Origin: Echinometra lucunter
Lineage: Eukaryota; Echinodermata; Echinoidea; Camarodonta; Echinometridae
Length of the DNA stretch: 64,000 nt
Direction: 5' to 3'
NCBI GenBank assembly: GCA_029962745.1
Contig: CM057160.1
Location: 3,416,433 to 3,480,432, forward strand
The position numbers and the translations under genes were made by a program. Positions 12,152 through 23,394 of this stretch are shown piece after piece. A model generated the notes under the pieces. That model worked only from the letters and a program-made list of their open reading frames with translations. It was not told where the DNA came from and searched no databases. The stretch's first letter is position 1; every line of letters starts with the position of its first letter.

Positions 12152-13118
12152 CTTTAAATAGTTGTAATCTTTCTCTGCCTTCAGTTGAGGATCCTGGGTG
12201 GCTACACCCTGAGAGAGTCTGAGAGACATGCCATTGGAAGGGAAGCCATTCCTGCTTGAAGACCTGTTCATGGCTTTCAGATTATCCTGACTATGAAGCC
12301 TACCAGAGGCACTCATTGGTCTCCCATTCGGCAAAGGAGGTCTGCTTGAGCTCACACTGGATCTCCTGGGGCCAGCATCACTCATGACACTCCTTGAAGT
12401 TCTATCTACTACACTTCGTGTGTAGGAATCCATGGGTGGTGGGGGTGTTAGGGTTTGCATGACTGCAGGCACTTCTTTGAAGGTAGCAGGGAAGTACCTT
12501 CTTAGTTCTTCGTCAGATGAGATGCTAGACACTACTTTTTTCTGCGCCATTTCCGTACCAAGCATACCCATAGTCCTTTTCACCGAAGACACTGTGTGCT
12601 CCTTGGCTCCAAGACTATTGAAGACAGGATACTGGGTTTCTTTTGATAGATGGATAGGATCTGTAAACCACTGTGCTGTGGCTTTGCTCTTGGCCTTGCC
12701 AGCAAGGCTTTGTTCATGGAGATCATTTTCAAGAGCATCTCGCACAATCAGACGCTGAAGTTCCTCTTCAAACGTGTCATCAAGACTGTGTTCATCTTCA
12801 TCTCGTGGTTTTTTATACGAATCAATGGTCTCGTTGAAAGTCACACTTTTGTTCAGGCTCTTGTTCAGGCTACTGTTCAAGCTTCGCAGATCGAGGCTTA
12901 GTTCAGAACTCTGGGCACGTAGATTATCCTGGATCTCTGCATAAGGGTTTTCTGGTGAAGGACTTTCTGTTTGTGACTGTCTTGTATCTCGAAAAGACTG
13001 TCCCCTGGTCCATGTTCCAGAACTGGACACTGAATTCCTGGTGTTGTTAAGAGTTGATGACAAATTCTTAGTGCTCAAGGTTCTTTGGGAGTTGGTCAGA
13101 TATCCTGTGTTTTTATCT
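12152..13118 (-). CDS. Unrecognised gene, large disordered exon (322 codons)
   Basis: The exon starts after ATTCATACACAG and ends at AAG|GTAATC. The product begins DKNTGYLTNSQRTLSTKNLS and ends QLKAEKDYNYLK. It is rich in Ser, Asn, Arg and Thr with few hydrophobic runs, so mostly disordered. An acidic helix (DEDEHSLDDTFEEELQRLIV) sits about residue 100, and a Ser/Arg/Pro stretch (RRSSVSSSRPPLPNGRPMSA) about residue 245. Its open frame of about 970 bases in AT-rich DNA, sound splice sites and frame continuity with both neighbours show a real gene. I recognise no domain. Likely phosphoprotein or scaffold, by composition only. Confidence 0.85.
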
Positions 13119-14103
13119 CTGTGTATGAATATCAAGAGAAAAACAATAACAAGATCACCATAAATAAGAAGCATCAAGTAAAATCAACATACCAAGGTCT
13201 AATAGACCTCTTTACTACTTAATGCCGAGTATGCAAATGATAATGCAAGTGCCACGGATGACAAGGGTCTTGGAAGTTTCATGCCTGTCTATGACAGAAG
13301 TCCAAGACTCCACACTGTTCTTGTTTATTTCTTTGTTTATCTGTCTTTCATTTGTATCACAAGTGAGGACAATGCAAGAGGAACATCTGATAACATCAGA
13401 AATATCACAACATTTAAGGGTGAAAATGCCAATTTAACCCATAAGGAGACCCAATCAGATGCGACCATGATGATGTTGCTAGTGAAGTGGGCCCTGGGCC
13501 TGTGCTGGGGTGGACAAAGGGTAGGAGCACTCCAGTGACTCTGGCATGGAACCTTGCTACATGCAGCAGGCCCTACACAGAATATTCGGCTGATTGCTCA
13601 TATTAACCTCATTTTCTGCTTTTCAAATGATATTCATTCTTCAAGCGTAATACCTTTCTTTGGACTTTCACATGCTCTCTCTCATCTTTTGTAGCTAGCT
13701 GGTTTGATTTCAGGTCTTGAGTGAAGACGGACCAAAACTCCCCAAAATTCCACCCTCGTAAATTATCACCAGCTGTACAAGCGCACATAAGTAGACAGTG
13801 AAATTATACCATAGTTCTGATTTAAAGCTATATCCCTTTTAAGTTTCATTAAATTTGGATTTTTTTTAACTTTGCAGTTTAGTCTATAACTGCATGAACA
13901 TGATGAATATGCAGTTTACTTCATATATAACTGCATGAAACTCTAACGAGCAAGTCTAACAATAAATACGGTACGTAGAGTCTACCCGACTGCAGACGAG
14001 ACGTTACTGCCAATGCATATATATATCTAGATCTATATGAGCCAAATTATATGAGGGGAGGAGTTGCGCTATCCCCCTCCCTGCCCCCCCCCCCAAAAAT
14101 GAT

Positions 14104-14758
14104 AATGGAATATATCATGGAAGGGAGACCTCTTGAGAATGTCGAGATCGAAAGAGACTTGGGAATATTAGTTGATAGGGATTTAGCCTTTAGGAAACAT
14201 ATTGCTGCTATGATACAGAAGGCAAACCAGATGTTGGGAATCATCAAACGAGCATTTGCCAATACCAACCAAGATGTCTTCATACCCTTGTACAAGACTT
14301 TGGTACGTCCACATCTCGAATACTGCACAGTATCATGGAACCCTCGATATGTAACAGATGATCGCAAAATCGAGGCTGTACAGCGAAGAGCTACTAGAAT
14401 GGTACCTGGCATGTGCCTGTTACCATATGTTGAAAGGCTTAAGAGACTGAACTTATTTTCTCTTCGCTATCGACGTGAGAGGGGTGACATGATTCAGGTG
14501 TACAAAATTCTACACGGTATTGACAGAATACACCCGGAGCACTTTTTTGAAAAATCAAAGTACCAATCTACACGTGGACATTCACTGAAACTTTTCAATA
14601 CCCACTGCAAGCTAAATGTCAGAAGTTGTTTCTTCAGTAAACGGGTCATTGAGTCATGGAATAAATTGCCAGCATCTCTTGTTACAGTTTCCAGTATTGA
14701 AACCTTTAAGACGGGCCTTGATAACCTTTGGTGCAATAGACATTTCAATATTACCTGA
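14104..14758 (+). mobile_element. Non-LTR retrotransposon fragment: reverse transcriptase C-terminal part
   Basis: An uninterrupted frame reads ERDLGILVDRDLAFRKHIAA, LYKTLVRPHLEYCTVSWNPR, IEAVQRRATRMVPG and RRERGDMIQVYKILHGID. These are the thumb and post-catalytic motifs typical of CR1/L2/Jockey-clade reverse transcriptases (DLGVxVD, LYKxLVRPHLEY, IExVQRRATK, RRxRGDMIxVYKIL). The catalytic YxDD part is missing, so this is a 5'-truncated copy. It ends at TGA and is followed by a (TGA)n run at 14872-14892, a usual tail for such elements. It lies in the intron of the minus-strand gene in the opposite orientation. The open frame suggests a fairly recent insertion. Confidence 0.9.
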
Positions 14759-14938
14759 CATCCACGCATACTGCAAGCCGCTAAAGTTGTGAATAGCTAT
14801 AGTACGAACTATTTGTTTCTTTTTCGCAACGACCGGGAGACTACAGGACTACCACACTCCCGTATATCAGATGATGATGATGATGATGATGATCATAATA
14901 ATACAATAAAATAAATTGAATATTATCATTAATATTAC

Positions 14939-15009
14939 TCCACAGGAGTGTTGAGTCGTATCTCTTCAGATTCAGATTCAGATACTAAGCAGGCTGGAGG
15001 GTCCAGCTG
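14939..15009 (-). CDS. Unrecognised gene, upstream acidic exon
   Basis: The acceptor TTTTTTTTCTTGTCAG is strong and the donor GA|GTAATA is reasonable. The exon reads QLDPPACLVSESESEEIRLN then TPV and two bases of a Glu codon. Its phase 2 end joins exactly to the phase 2 start of the 967-base exon (TPVE|DKNTGYL), which is the main reason to trust it. The SESESEE run is a likely acidic, phosphorylatable stretch. A nearer donor GTGGAG would leave the frame unmatched. Confidence 0.65.
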
Positions 15010-15446
15010 CTGACAAGAAAAAAAAAAGTTCCTCAAGGAAAATGAAGAATTGAATGAATAAAGTTATCCAGACCCCATTTTTGGCATTAACATTAACAAT
15101 TCACGTTAGGTTAGATCTAGATCTAGAATTCGATGAAGTGACAATGTTTCAGAAATACAAAAAAATGATTTAAAAACAAAAAACAAAACAACAACAAAAA
15201 ACCTTGCTGGACTGCAACTGGCGATAGGCTAGTGAAAGGGGGATGGCAGCAGCCCATGTGGCTGATCAGCTCTAGAACGGCGCTGGGAATCGCAAAAGCC
15301 CGGCAGGTCTGGGGACACTATACCTTAGCGACCGATAGTTACAACGTTTGCATAGATCTAGAGTCTAGAAATATCTTTTGTAAACGACAGTGAAGGCAAT
15401 TCTATGAAATAAGAAAGGGCAATGAAAACACAAATTTCATGCTTAC

Positions 15447-15502
15447 CTGACCGGAGTCTTGCGACCTTGCAAAACAAAATATTTATCTGGATTCTGATCC
15501 AT
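15447..15502 (-). CDS. Tentative first coding exon of the unrecognised gene
   Basis: On the minus strand an ATG at 15502 in a fair context (AAGATGG) opens MDQNPDKYFVLQGRKTPVR and reaches a strong CAG|GTAAGC donor. The exon ends in phase 2, whereas the next confident exon (14939-15009) starts in phase 0, so either a small unseen exon intervenes, or a weaker donor (CCG|GTCAGG) five bases earlier is used, which would join in frame. Both readings are open. Confidence 0.4.
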
Positions 15503-15850
15503 CTTTCCGCGGAAAAGATCCTCTCATTTTCCTCCTGCCTATCACACAAATAATGCGGAAGTAAATCCACCTGTTACATTGGCAACGCGCATGCGCATTG
15601 ACCACCCTAATATACTAGCTCGAGTCGGCGGATTTTTCAAACTACAGGTACATACACCTGTACACAGCGCTTTCGCACGGCGTCTGGTCGGGCTCGAATG
15701 ATTTTTTTTTATTGTTAGGACCCAAAATATGTGCATGCTTCAGAAGCATCATACTATATACAGGGACAAAATATTTTCTTTCTAACTAAATTTCAAATAT
15801 GAAATCAATCATCAGCAGAATTATAACAAGACTCATTGCATCTACTCTCC

Positions 15851-16226
15851 CCACGGTGTTGTCACCCTGTATTGACGTCGTGTACGCATGATCGTTCGAA
15901 ATTTCGCGTAAAAAGTGGCCTTTTTTTTTTTTAGCATGTTCGCGATTTCGAAAAAAGGGTTGTTTTCATTAGTTTGTACTCGAAATTGAAAAGAGGGGTG
16001 TTTTTTGTTTTTGTTTTTTTTGTTTTTTTGTTTTTTTTGTCCTTGTTTGCAAAAAGTGTAATTGGAATTCGAAAAATAGGGGTGTTTTAAAAGGCCATTT
16101 CGTATGGCCAAAATAGGGCTAAAATGGCTGAAAATGTAGGCTACTTGAAACACCGCAAAATAGGGGTCAATTCTGGATTGTCGAACGATCATGGTTACAC
16201 CTTTGAATATAGAGTGACAACACCGG
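15851..16226. repeat. MITE with CGGTGTTGTCAC ends
   Basis: ACGGTGTTGTCACCCTGTAT at the left and its complement form (ACTCTATATTCAAAGGTG...) at the right flank about 375 bases. The ATGATCGTTCGAAA block also recurs inverted near the right end. The interior has T-rich tracts and GAAAAAxGGGGTGTTTT repeats and no coding sequence. The order of end motifs resembles the element at 8579-8962. Confidence 0.7.
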
Positions 16227-16380
16227 GTCTCTCCCCCCTCTCTGTTTCCCCTTTCATTTATCCTTGAGCAGTCTAACACAGTAGCACTCCCCTCCTCTTT
16301 TTCAAGCAAGGCTCATTTTTCCTGTTTATTCACATCCTAGCTAGTATTTCCTTCCATGTCCCTTTATTGCTCTTTCTGCC

Positions 16381-16411
<31 letters not shown>

Positions 16412-16427
16412 CTTCTTCTTCTTCTTT
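16381..16427. repeat. (TTC)n microsatellite
   Basis: A run of about 14 CTT/TTC triplets, followed by TC-rich DNA to about 16510. A chance arginine-rich frame on the other strand is not a gene. Confidence 0.9.
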
Positions 16428-16528
16428 TTCCTCTCTCTTTCTCTGATCCGCTCTTACTACATATAGTCTCTCTAGCTCTTTCTCTTTCTCTCTCTCTCTG
16501 CTCCTTTCTCTTCACCCCCTCTCTATAA

Positions 16529-17328
16529 TACCCCTTTCACGCTGCCCTCTTCATTTTTCACCGGCGAACTTCACCGGCGAACTTCTCCGCCTCGCATTCC
16601 TCACTTCACCGGCGAAAAAAAAAATGTACCCTTTCGCACTGACATTTCTTCACCGGCGAAAGTCAATGGGCGATTGGCCCGGGCGGAAGTCCGGAAGATC
16701 TAATAAACAATTATGAAAGTTGTCAAGATGAATTGACGGCAAGATCTGGTAGTAAACAGTGTCAGTATCAGTGCTCGGCACGTGCAGAACGAAACGAAAG
16801 AAAATTGTAAACATTACTTCTTATCTATTACAAAAAGGTAAAAAAAAAATTAATTACAACATATTTTGGAAGTATTACGAGAAAAAAAACCCAAATTACT
16901 CTATTTGTATATTTTAAAAAATTTTATACATGTAAAAAAGTGCTTTTTAATAAATATTGTTGGTAAAAACAAAAAAAAAAAAATATGTTCGAGGGTATCT
17001 ACTTGGCCACAGTATTCAGCTGAGCTTGCAAGTAGTTGCGCGCGGAATCTCGGTGCAGGGGACTTCGGGAGAGAAAAAAATTGACCTCTGACGTCATTAA
17101 AGAGGAGAAGTTCTCCGGTTTGCTTTCATACTGGCTGTTTCACCGGCGAAGTTCGCCGGTGAAAAGTTTCACCGGCGAAGTTCTCCACCTCTAGAGGTGG
17201 AGAAGTTCGCCGGCGAACTTCACCGGTGAAGTTCTCCTGTTTACCTTTCATACTGGACACTTTCCCCTTCGCTGGCGAACTTCACCGGTGAAGTTCGCCG
17301 GTGAAAAGCGCAATATGAAAGGGGTATA
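16529..17328. repeat. Element built of CACCGGCGAA inverted motifs
   Basis: The outer ends ATACCCCTTTCA and TGAAAGGGGTAT are inverted. Next to each end lie clusters of TTCACCGGCGAACTT or its complement (16558-16680 on the left, 17140-17308 on the right), so each end can fold on itself and on the other. The 450-base AT-rich interior between them encodes nothing recognisable. It behaves like a non-autonomous DNA transposon with compound ends. Confidence 0.7.
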
Positions 17329-17675
17329 AAACGTATTCTTCCACTGCTAAAACGACAGCACAAAGTAAGGACAACACTGATTCTATTTCCATCATGTCTT
17401 GAGATCAAATTATGGGCTTCCACAAAATGTCGCTTTATTCTAGAAAAATTAATACAAAAATAAAAACAAGCAGCATTGTTTTCAGATACAAAGCAAAAGG
17501 CTTTCCTTATCACACGTAAATATGTTAAAGAAATAATTAGATACCGTATAGGCAAATAGTCACTGTTTACCATGATTACAGGATGATTTTGGTTCATATC
17601 ATGGAGGAAATCTGTCTTAATATCAAGGTTAGGGGACTCAAAAGAATTTTTTTCCGACAGGTGTCTCCTTGGTGT

Positions 17676-18160
17676 ACAGTCCGTTATTCCGAAGGTTCGT
17701 TATTCCGAAGGTTTGTTTATTTCGAAGGTTCGTTATTCCGAAGGTTCGTTAGTGCAAAGGTTCGTTTTTCGAAGGTTCGTATAGTCCGAAAATGAAATAA
17801 GGTTCGCTGTTCCGAAGGTTCGTTAGTCCGAAAATGAAAAAAGGTTCGTTATTCCGAAGGTTCGTTAATCCGAAAACGAAAAAAGGTTCGTTATTCCGAA
17901 GGTTCATTAGTTAGTTATTTTCAGACTAACGAACCTTATTTCATTTTCGGACTATCGAACCTTCGGAATAACGAGCCCTTTTTCATTTTCGGATCAATGA
18001 ACCTTCGGAATAACGAACCTTCAGACTAACGAACCTTCGGATTAACGAACCCATTTTCATTTTCGGACTAACTAACATCTAGGTCATCATGGTCATAATA
18101 CGCAATTTGCGTGTTTCGGAATAACAACCCTTCGGAATATAACCTTCAGAATAACAAACA
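17676..18160. repeat. Large palindromic minisatellite of CCGAAGGTTCGTTATT units
   Basis: From 17676 to about 17910, units of the type TTCGTTATTCCGAAGG (some with AGTCCGAAAATGAAA inserts) repeat about ten times. From about 17925 to 18160 the same units run in the reverse complement (CCTTCGGAATAACGAA). The two halves would form a hairpin of over 200 base pairs. No coding. Confidence 0.85.
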
Positions 18161-18339
18161 TCACCCGTCTCGGTCTCCCCAAAGATTCGTTGGCCAGCAA
18201 AAGAAAAAAAAGGGAGGGGGGGGGGGGTCCTCGTCTTTTTCAGATGTTTCTTTTACCCGAAAAATTCGCTGACAAACAAAAAAAATCCACCACCTTCCAA
18301 ATCGGGGGGGGGGGGGGACGCGCCACCCGTCCCCGGGAT

Positions 18340-20800
18340 TTCTGCCCATGCTTAATCTATAATGACTTTCAGAAGCGTTTTCGACTAATTTTACTCAATG
18401 GAACCTCGTGTAATACAGAACATCACTTTTACCAACTAGTCCCATTTCTTTGTGGTCTGATATTCCAGCCCTGATACTACTATACTCTTAGATATGCAGA
18501 TATTATGAAGGGGTTAATTATATCGCTGGCCCCAGGGAGTTGTTACAACGCGGTTCCACTGTATACACACGACAAAGTATTATCTCTTGTGCAACAGCAA
18601 AAAATATATATCATTCGAGTACTTCACCGTGTACGTAGTGCTCAGGATGAATTTTCCTCTTCAGATTTTGGTTTAGTTTGTTTAGTTATTCCTCCACAAA
18701 ACTAAAGACATGTATAAATTTTAATATCGAAGCTAATGTTCTTCTACGATCATGACGATAGAAATATCTGTGTATTATAGAAAAGCATGGAAAAAAATAA
18801 CACAAATATAATACTGTAACCATCCACTGATTTTGTTTTTGATACGGATATATGATTTTGTAACAAGAGACGTGATTCAGTATTTACATAATGACAAAAG
18901 ACATTAACTATCTGACTATAGGACTCTCTTGCATAAAAACAGTTGCAACCAACTAAATGCATTTACAAACTTGAACGCAACTTGATTTTCGTCCGTTTAA
19001 TCGTAGGCTCGCAGCTGTTTATGCAAGAGGGCCCTGGTCAGCCAATATTATTTGGGCCTAAACTTGCAAATAATTGACTGACCATAGTTAAACATACACT
19101 AATCACCGATTCATTATCCTTTTAATTCGTTACGTTGTATTCTTGTTTGTTTGTTTTGTTTATTGTTTTATTTTCTTTGCTTCGCTTTTTTTTTTTTTTT
19201 TTAGCTTTTTACAATTAACATGCGCGTATTGCAAGACCCAGAATAAGACGTAAAGATGATATATTTTTTTCAACGACAGCGTTAATTTTGTGCCTTTTTG
19301 CAGAAATAAAAACATCCATGACTTTGAAATCAGGCCCAATCAAATGGTTCTGTATCTTCTTTTTTTTTTTTCCTTTTTCTTTTTCTTCTTCTTCTTCTTC
19401 TTCTTCTTCTTCTTTCGTCTGCCTTATTGGTTGTTAGTATTTTTCTTCAAGTGGCTATATTTTTGACGTGTCACATGACACTCTGCTATAATAATACTTA
19501 AAATGCAAATCTGATTTCATTCAATTTTTGCATTCTATGAATTTTGTCATCATAATTCTAATGAAATCGTTAACATGGCTTCCCCCTACAATATCTGTTC
19601 TTTAATGAAGAAATGCATGTATTTACATATAATTCACTGACGTGTACATCAAGTACATAATAGTACACATACATGTATTTACAACCTAAAGCAAATACTC
19701 CTTTTTATCTCATTCTGTATAGAGTTTTCGTTCGTACAATGGTACGCGGAGTTATAACAAAGAAGAATAGTCAAATTGTCTTAGTTTATTCTTCTTTTAA
19801 CTCTTTTTGAAAACAATTTTACACAGTAGCTTTATCTATACTTTTTTTTTTTAATTCTATTTTGTTTATGTTTGCTTTGGTTTTTGTTTGTTTGTTTGTT
19901 TTTTGTTTGGTTTTGTTTTGCTTGGTTTCTTTTAAATGTTTTGTTGTATTTTTAGATCAGTACCTATTCTTGGTTTACGTTTCACATGCAACAGACATGC
20001 ATAATTTCACCCTATCTCGTATATACAGTATTATACACAAATGTTAGGTCCATGCACGCTGACGATGAACACGCGCGAAGGCTGGAATGGGCGCCACCGA
20101 TACCATATACTAATTAGTATCTCTATGGCGCCACCTCACATAAAACGACACCATCGTACAAGAAACCAGCACCTTCTCAAAACAAATGGCGCTGTTATCG
20201 GGCTACAAATCGACCGGCCCGACAAGCTAAAATGTTGAGCAGCTCTCAGTGAAGGAAACTACCTCGTATTTCCCATCACCAATACGCCACTGTGAATGTT
20301 TATATATACAAGCACATAATAGATATTTAAATGATAAACTAATATCTTTTGACAAGACACTGATATACAAATGTCACTATCCACCCACGTGTATAGTAAA
20401 TTCTTTAAAATGCGCTATAGAGCGCCGTAATAGCAGCCATGCTAAAGTCGGGGTAATAACAGTGAAGCGCCATGAGTGTCAAATTTGACAAACGCGACTG
20501 AGCGCTATACAAGAACCCACTATATTATCATTAAATGATAATATGTTTTGCTTCAACTACAACTGACTCCTGTGACGCATCCATCAAGGAGGGAGGGAAC
20601 AAAGTTTTGGGAATAAAAAAAACAACTGACAGGGACAAAAAAAGATGCATTACATCAATTTTTGTGCTTTCTTACCAGCGTGTGAAGAAAACTGCTTTCT
20701 TCCTCGGCCACTAAAATAATGTTATCATACTGTACAGAAACATAATACGACGAAATCAATTGGTCCCGCATATATAGGACACTTACGAATTCCACTCATT
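18340..20800. other. Stretch without recognised genes
   Basis: AT-rich DNA with T-tracts, a (CTT)n run near 19384-19412 and AT-rich filler. Around 20040-20240 the base composition is more GC-rich, with repeated GCGCCACC motifs, but I see no coding signal or splice-bounded exon. Confidence 0.6.
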
Positions 20801-20809
20801 ATAATGAGA

Positions 20810-21540
20810 CGACAGTGACATTTTACAATGAATTATTACAAATACGAAAATGCAACGTTTTGCATAATAAGACCATGAACTATATCATAATCAGCATCAG
20901 CATAATCATCAATAAAAGACTTGTATCAGAAAATGATTCATACAAATTCACCTGCATGTTTCCCTTTATGCATGACAGGATGGCAATAACAGAATTCCAT
21001 CCAAGTGAGATAAGACTAACATTTTACAACGATTAACAGATTAAGAAAGACAAAACGAAAGTACGGTTTTGCGTAGTAAGACCATAAAATATCAACAACA
21101 ACAACAACAAAAGACTTGTATTAGAAAATGGTTCACATAAATTCTACTGCATGGTCCCGCTTCAGTTAGGGCACTGACATAATTCAGTTTTCAAAGTGGA
21201 AGTTTTATCACAAAGCAAACGCAAGTAAGGTTTTGTATAGTAAGACCATGCAATATCATTATCATCATAATCATCATCATCCTCATTCTGAAAAGACTTG
21301 TGAATCAGGGAATGTTTCACACAGTTCCAATCGGTCCTGGTTATGGTAATGACAGAATTCCATTTTGAACACGCTCACTTCATCACAATGAGCTAGAGGT
21401 AATTATTTACAATAATGATTAAGATATAAACGAAACAAAAGTTTTTTACAACAAGAACGCAAAGAATCATCTTCATTATCGTTATCATTATCATCATCGT
21501 AGTCGTCATCATCATCGTCATAAAAGACACTTGGTAATTA
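20810..21540. repeat. Degenerate tandem repeat, four units of about 185 bases
   Basis: Each unit holds, in order, ACATTTTACAA(T/C)GA, CAAAACGAAAGTACGGTTTT or similar, a TAGTAAGACCATG motif, a CATAATCATCA/CAACAACAA run, AAAAGACTTGTATTAGAAAA, and ATTCAC/ACAGAATTCCAT. Units begin near 20815, 21022, 21212 and 21400, with increasing divergence and a growing ATC-rich spacer. Only chance frames are present. Confidence 0.65.
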
Positions 21541-22289
21541 ATTTTCAGCCTAACCGCTCACGATGCCGGTCTCCTGCGTTCTCTGATTTGCCTCTTTAGT
21601 TTAAGGAAATAATATTATGTTCTGTATTTTTGTTTGCATGCTTTTATCATGATTATCATAATAATAATAATAATAATAATAATCAGACCATTTATATAGC
21701 GCAGTCACTATGTAAATATACTCTACCGCGCTGTAGTCTAACATAGCTCCCAACAATGCTACTGCTCAAACAAATTGAACAATTATGCATATAATACAAT
21801 TAACCAAAAACATACACAAAAACATACACTAATATCACTTTATTGTACATGATCTTTTATTTATATATTTACGTAAGCATGTATTACTTTGTATTTGCTA
21901 TTTAGAAGACAGAAATAAAAGCAATCAAACAAACAATAGAAACTGATTCACACAAAATTGTTACACGTAATCCAGCTGTACAAAATTAACAATACAAAAA
22001 CAACCCAAAATGAAAGAACTCGAATTGACATAAAAAGAAGTGACTTTCCCATACTGACACCACAGGGAGCGTAGACCTGCATCTCTTGATTTCTCATCAT
22101 CTTCCCTTTTGCTTTTCCCTCATGCATAGTGACAGGTCGAAACTTGTGACTGCAGAGTCCACCTGTCACTAATGGTCTAAGAAGATGCGTATGGATGTAG
22201 TCAATGCATTGGTAGAGTTTTTCAGCCGCAAAAGAAAGGAGCAATAGTCTCATAAGTAACTTGTGATTTCAAACCTTTTTAATCATTAA

Positions 22290-22600
22290 AGTGATTACAC
22301 AATGGTATAAAAAATTTTGATATATGATCGAGAATTGAATTATAAGAAGAATAACATTAAAAATATGATGATTTTCAATCTAAATCAATGCATTATGGCT
22401 TATTTTCTCATAAAAAGTCAAGAGTTGACCAAAAAATTGGAGTATGAGGTATGACGTCAAAGTGGGTACCCAGCTTCGCGCATTGCAGTTGTGGTGCGCG
22501 CTAGACTGTACAATATGTATTATACCTTGCGCGCATTTTGCTAGAATTGCGCGACAAGGTACCCACTTTGACGTCATTTTGACGTCAAAGTGGGTACTCA
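22290..22600 (-). repeat. Interspersed repeat, copy of 60775-61022 (inverted)
   Basis: Going down the minus strand from about 22535, the order GCAAGGTATAATACATATTG, GAAGCTGGGTACCCACTTTG, TTTTTTGGTCAACTCTTGAC, ATTACACAATGGT-type end matches the plus strand at 60775-61022 with moderate divergence. Next to it, 22448-22600 has GACGTCAAAGTGGGTACC in both orientations, so this copy carries a local hairpin. Non-coding. Confidence 0.8.
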
Positions 22601-23305
22601 GTTGAAACTGGGTCACAGCTGAGGGGTCAAAAATATCCTGAAATCTTACCACATTTGGGGGTTTCCTTGGCAACACGACGTTTTAAAAAACTTTAGGCAG
22701 ATTATTTTCTGCTAATAAAATCATGCTCTTTTAAATGAACTAACATTGTTTCAGCATTGGGTACCCCCTTTAAGATAACCGAGTTACTTGTGTTATAGTT
22801 CATTGCAAAGATTGCATTTAGCAAAGTGAGTCGTATATAGAACGTCAAATACTACGATACCTTTGAATAAAATGCTTAGTCATAGAAGACTTTTTTTTTT
22901 TGTTTTTTTTTTTTGTATAATTGAGAGCTTTAACTGAGAGCTTATTATCCCTAGAATAAATAGATAAGGGCAGTAAGACCCGCATGCTAACTTACAAATA
23001 CCATGCAGAAAAGATTTAAACAGTTGCAGGTATGAACGACACAAGTCCCCCACCTCCAAGTTCCCCAGCTAGTCCGTTCGAGTTGTTCAAACAGATATCA
23101 ATATTACAGAAAGGCCATTTACTAAGTAATAAAACAGTGAAAACGTATAGAACGTGCATACCGTCAAAGGACTCTCATGACGCTAATAGGCCCACCAACA
23201 ACTCTCTTAGATAAAATAGGTGTACTACGAATTTGTAGAGAAATAATTATAACAGGTTCACATTATTTGCGTCACCCATCACAATTCCAGTCTTCAATTT
23301 TCTAC

Positions 23306-23311
23306 TTTATT
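23306..23311 (-). promoter_or_regulatory. Polyadenylation signal candidate for ZNFX1-like gene A
   Basis: AATAAA on the minus strand, about 85 bases beyond the TAG of gene A. Distance and position fit a short 3' untranslated region. Confidence 0.5.
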
Positions 23312-23394
23312 TTAATTCTATATCTGTGTGTCCTGTCTCATAATGATATTCACCTGATAGTATCTTCTCTTAGCTGCCGAAAAGGTTGTGGGGC

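Noticed and set aside
13640..13785. Minus-strand exon-like frame GDNLRGWNFGEFWSVFTQDL...VKVQRK with acceptor- and donor-like ends, inside the unrecognised gene
   Set aside because: Its splice phases (1 to 0) do not fit between the neighbouring exons, which join directly in phase 2. The donor is weak, and one end shares a GTCCGTCTTCA word with a repeat near 11340.
14051..14103. N-terminal extension MRGGVALSPSLPPPPK of the reverse-transcriptase frame
   Set aside because: It reads through a C-tract and A-tract; reverse-transcriptase similarity starts only after it.
16330..16515. Arg-rich frame (RRRRRRRRRRRRRR)
   Set aside because: It is a translation of the TTC microsatellite.
16529..18160. 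Repeat clusters considered as a CRISPR array
   Set aside because: Units vary in length and orientation, spacers are not unique, and the genome is clearly animal.
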